A stretch of 18,541 nucleotides of DNA from JAUVXJ01 sp034430275 (lineage in GTDB: Bacteria; Chloroflexota; Anaerolineae; UBA7937; B3-Chlor): NCBI GenBank assembly GCA_034430275.1, contig DAOUEW010000080.1, forward strand, positions 1 through 18,541, given 5' to 3'. This document shows positions 14,883 through 18,541 of the stretch, in pieces. The position numbers were made by a program, and so were the translations under genes. The first letter of the stretch is position 1. Each line of letters starts with the position of its first letter. Below the pieces are notes generated by a model that was not told where the DNA came from, searched no databases, and saw only the letters and a list, made by a program, of their open reading frames with translations.

Positions 14883-16220
14883 ATGGGAAAAGTGACGGTT
14901 GTAGGCGGAGGACTCGCCGGGGCCGAGGCCGCGTGGCAGGCTGCCCGGTGCGGCCAAGAGGTGGTGCTTTTCGAGATGCGCCCGGCGACGAATACGCCGG
15001 CCCATTTCACCGGCCACCTCGCGGAACTGGTGTGCAGCAACTCGCTAGGCTCCAATCTGCTGGACAGGGCGCTGGGGCTGCTGAAGGAGGAGCTGCGCCG
15101 CCTGGGCTCGCTGGTGATCGCCTGCGCCGACGAAACGGTGGTGCCGGCAGGCGGGGCCTTGGCCGTGGGCCGGGAGGCCTTTGCCCGGTTGGTTACCGAG
15201 CGGGTCGAGGCCAACCCCAGGATCCGCATCCTGCGCGAGGAGGTACGGGAAATACCGGAGACCAGGCCCCTGGTCGTAGCCACCGGACCTCTCACCAGCG
15301 AGGCGCTGAGCCAGGATCTGGCGAGGTTTCTGGGGGAGCAGTATCTGCACTTCTACGATGCCATGGCCCCCATCGTCACCGCCGATTCCATCGCCATGGA
15401 TGGGGCGTTCCGGGGCTCGCGCTACGGCCGCGGCGACGGGGACTACATCAACTGCCCCCTCAACGAGGAGGAGTATAGCCGCCTCGTGGATGAGCTGCTG
15501 GAGGCGGAGACCATTCCCCTCCGCGAGTTCGAGGAGCAGGATCAGAGCTTCTTCGAGGCGTGCTTGCCGGTGGAGGTCATCGCCCGGCGCGGACGTGACG
15601 CCCTGGCCTATGGGCCTCTGAAACCCGTGGGGCTGACCGACCCTCGGGCTGGAGGGCGGCCCCACGCGGTGGTACAACTGCGCCAGGACGACCTGGCAGG
15701 GACGCTGTACAACATGGTTGGCTTTCAGACCAACTTGAGGTGGGGCGAGCAAGAGAGGGTCTTTCGTTTGATACCGGGGCTGGAGCGCGCAGAGTTCGTT
15801 CGCTTTGGACAGATGCATCGCAACACCTTTCTCAATTCGCCCACGCTGCTGGACGCCACGCTGGAGTCAAGGGAGCACCCTGGTGTCTTCTTCGCCGGGC
15901 AGATCACCGGGAGCGAAGGTTACGTGTCTGCGGTGGCTGGCGGCTTGCTGGCCGGTCTGAACGCGGCGCGCCGGGTGAGGGGGGAGCCTATGGTGGTCTT
16001 TCCGCCGCCGACGATGATCGGAGCGTTGTTCAGATACGTGTCCGGGGCGGACCCGGACGATTTTCAGCCCATGAAGCCCAACTTCGGGCTGTTTCCTCCC
16101 TTGGAGCAGCGGGTTCGGGGCAAGAAGCGCAGGTATCAGGCCTACTCAGAGCGCGCCCTGGACGATCTGGAGGCCTATGTGGACCAAGCCGGCATGAAGG
16201 GAAGGAGTGACGGAGCGTAG
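14883..16220 (+). CDS. trmFO: Folate/FAD-dependent tRNA (uracil-54-C5)-methyltransferase TrmFO
   Basis: Makes m5U54 (ribothymidine) in the tRNA T-loop using methylene-tetrahydrofolate and FADH2. The 445-aa product opens with the FAD dinucleotide motif VVGGGLAGAEAAWQAA, then FEMRP and HLAELVCSNSLGSNLL, with C51 matching B. subtilis C53. Later come FYDAMAPIVTADSI, GDYINCPLNEEEY, and FEACLPVEVIARRG with C227 matching B. subtilis C226. Near the end are AGQITGSEGYVSAVAGGLLAG and PMKPNFGLFPPL. Both catalytic cysteines are present and the length is normal. The Shine-Dalgarno sequence is weak (a GAG-containing stretch), but the ATG gives the exact family N-terminus. An ATG at 14867 is out of frame. 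It leads an operon with the lipoprotein and hflX downstream. Confidence 0.96.
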   Translation: MGKVTVVGGGLAGAEAAWQAARCGQEVVLFEMRPATNTPAHFTGHLAELVCSNSLGSNLLDRALGLLKEELRRLGSLVIACADETVVPAGGALAVGREAFARLVTERVEANPRIRILREEVREIPETRPLVVATGPLTSEALSQDLARFLGEQYLHFYDAMAPIVTADSIAMDGAFRGSRYGRGDGDYINCPLNEEEYSRLVDELLEAETIPLREFEEQDQSFFEACLPVEVIARRGRDALAYGPLKPVGLTDPRAGGRPHAVVQLRQDDLAGTLYNMVGFQTNLRWGEQERVFRLIPGLERAEFVRFGQMHRNTFLNSPTLLDATLESREHPGVFFAGQITGSEGYVSAVAGGLLAGLNAARRVRGEPMVVFPPPTMIGALFRYVSGADPDDFQPMKPNFGLFPPLEQRVRGKKRRYQAYSERALDDLEAYVDQAGMKGRSDGA

Positions 16221-16223
16221 AAC

Positions 16224-17174
16224 ATGCGGGGCGGAAGGCCGTTGAAGGCGCTGCTGCTGGCTCTGCTGGGCATCCTCGTGTTCACTTGCGGCTGCACACC
16301 GGCCACAGAACCCAGCCCCGCTCCCGGCACCGAGGTGCCGGTGGTGGAGAGGAGAAGCTTCGACGGGGAGCGGGCCTACCAGTACGCTCTGGAGCAGTGC
16401 CAGATAGGCCCGCGGCCTCCTGGCACGGAGGCGGGTTGGGCTACCGGGGACTACATCATGGGGCAGCTCGAGGAGCTGGGCTGGGAGGTGGAAGCCCAGG
16501 AGTTCCTCTACCGCGGCGTACGGCTGCGCAACCTCATTGGCAAGCGAGGGCAGGGGGCGGTGGTAGTGCTGGGTGCTCACTACGACACCAGGCCGGTAGC
16601 CGACCGGGACCCCGAGCATCCCAACGAGGCGATAGTGGGCGGAAACGACGGGGCCAGCGGTGTGGCCGTGCTTCTGGAGCTGGCGGAGGTCTTGGGGCAG
16701 TACGAGCTGGAGAACGAGGTCTGGCTGGCCTTCTTCGACGGCGAGGACAGCGGGCGCCTGGAGGGGTGGCCGTTTTGCGTGGGGTCCGCCTACATGGCTG
16801 AGCATTTGACCGTAGAACCAGCGTGGGTGATCGTGGTGGACATGGTGGGTGACGCCGATCAGCAGTTGTACTACGAGGGCAATTCGGACCAGCCGCTGAG
16901 GCAGAGGCTGTGGGACATTGCCGCGGACCTGGGATACGGGACGTTTGTGCCTGAGCTGCGATACTCCATGGTGGACGACCATGTTCCATTCATCAACGAG
17001 GGAATCCCCGCAGTTGACATAATAGACTTCGACTATCCGTACTGGCATACCATCGAGGACACCTGCGACAAGGTGAGTCCGCAGAGCCTGGAGAGTGTGG
17101 GAAGGGTGTTGGAGGAGCTGTTGGTGCGTGGAGACGAGATGGCGGACCAGATGAGTGGGCGAAGAAGCCACTAG
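16224..17174 (+). CDS. M28-family/glutaminyl-cyclase-like zinc lipoprotein
   Basis: A 316-aa exported protein. A hydrophobic signal (about 8-21) ends in TCGC, with lipidation most likely at C24, though the residue at -3 is atypical; a Pro-rich linker follows. The M28 fold is clear: GAHYDTRP (H119), GGNDGASG (D142), FFDGEDSG (E174/D175), VVDMVGD (D206), a DDHVPF segment (D252) and YWHTIEDT (H275). The DDHVPF and WHT elements resemble animal glutaminyl cyclases (DDHIPF, WHT), so it may cyclise N-terminal Gln rather than cut peptides; aminopeptidase activity is equally possible. GGAG lies 8 nt before the ATG, which is only 3 nt after the trmFO stop. Confidence 0.88.
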   Translation: MRGGRPLKALLLALLGILVFTCGCTPATEPSPAPGTEVPVVERRSFDGERAYQYALEQCQIGPRPPGTEAGWATGDYIMGQLEELGWEVEAQEFLYRGVRLRNLIGKRGQGAVVVLGAHYDTRPVADRDPEHPNEAIVGGNDGASGVAVLLELAEVLGQYELENEVWLAFFDGEDSGRLEGWPFCVGSAYMAEHLTVEPAWVIVVDMVGDADQQLYYEGNSDQPLRQRLWDIAADLGYGTFVPELRYSMVDDHVPFINEGIPAVDIIDFDYPYWHTIEDTCDKVSPQSLESVGRVLEELLVRGDEMADQMSGRRSH

Positions 17175-17182
17175 GGAGGGCA

Positions 17183-17371
17183 GTGGGGGGCAGCGTCGCT
17201 GGCCTGGTGATGGGGGGCGCAGGCCGTGTGGCAGGCCGTATGGCGGGTCGGCTGCCTCTACGGGGTATGCCGATTGGTCGTGTTCCTGACCCTGGTGAGG
17301 GGCCTGCAGAGACAACCGAGACGCGTACGCAGACGGCGATGATAGGAGGGTCACCATTCCGAGAAAACTGA
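17183..17371 (+). CDS. Possible 62-aa Gly/Arg-rich small ORF (doubtful)
   Basis: A GTG at 17183 lies just after the preceding stop, behind a GGGAGGG stretch 2-4 nt away. It opens a 62-codon frame that ends 15 nt inside the proposed hflX start. The product begins with Gly-, Ala- and Arg-rich sequence containing the tetrapeptides AGRV, AGRM and AGRL and has no recognisable domain. It could be a leader peptide coupled to hflX, or chance in GC-rich spacer. I would not rely on it without conservation. Confidence 0.22.
   Translation: MGGSVAGLVMGGAGRVAGRMAGRLPLRGMPIGRVPDPGEGPAETTETRTQTAMIGGSPFREN
17219..17254. repeat. Three 12-bp tandem units in the pre-hflX spacer
   Basis: GCAGGCCGTGTG (17219-17230) is followed by GCAGGCCGTATG (one change) and then the diverged GCGGGTCGGCTG (17243-17254). 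The units keep the frame of the small ORF at 17183, where they encode AGRV-AGRM-AGRL. They lie between the lipoprotein and hflX. Confidence 0.6.
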
Positions 17372-18541
17372 GGTCTGTGGAAACGCCCGCGGAGAAGGGC
17401 TTTCTCGTGGGCGTGGAGCTGAAGGGCAAGAGGCATCTCTGGCGCGTGGAGGACTCCCTGGAGGAGCTGGCCCAGCTTGCGCGTACTGCGGGCATAGACG
17501 TAGTTGGGAGCGCCATCCAGCGTCTGGACTCGCCGAACTCTGCCACCTACATCGGCACGGGTAAGGTGGAAGAGGTGTTGACCTGGAAGAGAGAGCTGGG
17601 CTACGACGTGCTCATCTTCGACGACGAGTTGCGGCCGCGCCAGCAAAGGAACCTGGAGCAGGAAGTGGACGTCAAGGTCCTGGACCGCACCGCCTTGATC
17701 CTGGACATCTTCGCCAGCCATGCCCGGACGAAGGAGGGGCGGCTCCAGGTGGAGCTGGCCCAGTACGAGTACCGTCTGCCTCGCTTGACCAGGATGTGGA
17801 CGCACCTCTCGCGGCAGGGTGTGGGCGGGGTCGGGCTCCGTGGCCCTGGCGAGACGCAGTTGGAGAGCGACCGGCGGGAGATCGGCCGCCGCATGGCTGA
17901 TGTGAGAAAGCAGCTAGAGGAAGTACGCGTCCATCGCCAACAGTATCGCAGCCGCCGCAAGAAGGCGGCCATCCCTGTCGTAGGTATCGTGGGCTACACG
18001 AACGCGGGCAAGTCCACGCTGTTGAACGCCCTGGCCGGCTCCGACGTGCTCGTCGAGGACAAACTGTTCGCCACGCTGGATCCCACCACCAGGCGTGTGG
18101 AGCTGCCCAACGGCAAGCCTGCGCTCTTCACCGACACAGTGGGCTTCATCAACAAGCTGCCCACGCAGCTCGTGGCCGCCTTCCGGGCCACTCTGGAGGA
18201 GATCAACGAAGCGGACCTGCTCCTGCACGTGGTGGACATAACGCATCCCAACGTTCGGGAGCAGAGCACCACTGTGGAGCAGGTGTTGCGGGAGCTAGGC
18301 GCCGAGGACAAGCCGGTGATCACCGCCTTGAACAAGGTCGATCTGTTGGTGGAGGAGACACCTGAGGACGAACAGATGGAGGCGGGGGAAGCAGAAGACA
18401 CCCCCGCTTGCACAGTGGACCGCATCGGGGAGATGGTGGCGGAATACCCCAACTGCGTGGCCATCTCGGCCGCGGAGGGCATAGGGCTGGATCGTCTCCT
18501 GGAGCGGGTGCAAGCGTTGCTGGAGGAGAACCTCGTTTCTC
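17356..18541 (+). CDS. hflX: Ribosome-associated GTPase HflX, 3' end cut off
   Basis: HflX binds the 50S subunit and splits or rescues stalled ribosomes. The visible 395 codons hold the N-terminal HflX domain (FLVGVELKGKRHLWR, TYIGTGKVEEV, DDELRPRQQRNLEQEVDVKV, DRTALILDIFASHARTKEGR, and the GVGLRGPGETQLESDRR linker). The GTPase domain follows: G1 GYTNAGKST (about 213-221), G2 FATLDPTTRRV, G3 DTVGFI, G4 NKVD and G5-like SAAEG. The G4-G5 interval is longer and more acidic than usual. The start is uncertain. AGGAGG (17344-17349) is 6 nt before an in-frame ATT (17356), and there is no ATG, GTG or TTG between the upstream stop and GTG 17377, which has only GAGG at 3 nt. I list the ATT; GTG 17377 is the conservative choice. 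Confidence 0.94.
   Translation, partial: MPRKLRSVETPAEKGFLVGVELKGKRHLWRVEDSLEELAQLARTAGIDVVGSAIQRLDSPNSATYIGTGKVEEVLTWKRELGYDVLIFDDELRPRQQRNLEQEVDVKVLDRTALILDIFASHARTKEGRLQVELAQYEYRLPRLTRMWTHLSRQGVGGVGLRGPGETQLESDRREIGRRMADVRKQLEEVRVHRQQYRSRRKKAAIPVVGIVGYTNAGKSTLLNALAGSDVLVEDKLFATLDPTTRRVELPNGKPALFTDTVGFINKLPTQLVAAFRATLEEINEADLLLHVVDITHPNVREQSTTVEQVLRELGAEDKPVITALNKVDLLVEETPEDEQMEAGEAEDTPACTVDRIGEMVAEYPNCVAISAAEGIGLDRLLERVQALLEENLVS

Noticed and set aside
16146..17546. A 466-codon minus-strand frame across the M28 gene, spacer and hflX start
   Set aside because: It runs antisense to two identified genes, has a compositionally biased His/Pro/Arg-rich product and shows no recognisable fold.

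Overview
The window is GC-rich, densely coded bacterial chromosome: 14 firm protein genes plus one doubtful small ORF. There are no tRNA or rRNA genes, CRISPR arrays, insertion sequences or convincing phage blocks. Several traits suggest Chloroflexota, perhaps an Anaerolineae-like lineage with peptidoglycan: the AlaRS variant with a Cys-rich insert, the PTPS-related/YfhO-like membrane protein, the FtsA-like plus baseplate-J-like pair, and the alaS-ruvX-mltG context. This is inferred from recalled family resemblance; no search was run.

Left block (1-4756, minus strand): rplY (L25 with a long acidic tail), mreB, mreC, mreD, then a GT-C-like polytopic membrane protein cut by the window edge. They are tightly spaced, and one strong sigma70-type promoter upstream of rplY (4789-4816) probably drives them. 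It is a cell-shape operon led by a ribosomal protein gene.

Divergent control region (4757-5098): back-to-back promoters for rplY and alaS, plus a perfect 12-bp inverted repeat close to the rplY -35 box.

Middle block (5099-13348, plus strand): alaS, an actin-like ATPase of the FtsA/PilM class, a single-pass membrane protein with a baseplate-J-like external domain, ruvX, mltG, and an orphan Leu/Ile/Val-binding-type lipoprotein. From the ATPase to the lipoprotein the genes overlap or nearly touch. The ATPase/bitopic-protein pair sits where Firmicutes carry ireB (yrzL) between alaS and ruvX. It is the best candidate here for a little-described envelope system.

Right block: a pyrimidine-nucleoside phosphorylase gene on the minus strand (13386-14690) converges on the lipoprotein gene at a shared hairpin and diverges from trmFO. 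Then, on the plus strand, come trmFO (tRNA m5U54), an M28/glutaminyl-cyclase-like lipoprotein, and hflX (ribosome-associated GTPase, cut by the right edge).

Translation starts are unusual. Most genes appear to start at TTG or GTG behind strong Shine-Dalgarno sequences. In two genes (mreD, hflX) the best-placed Shine-Dalgarno points to ATC or ATT.
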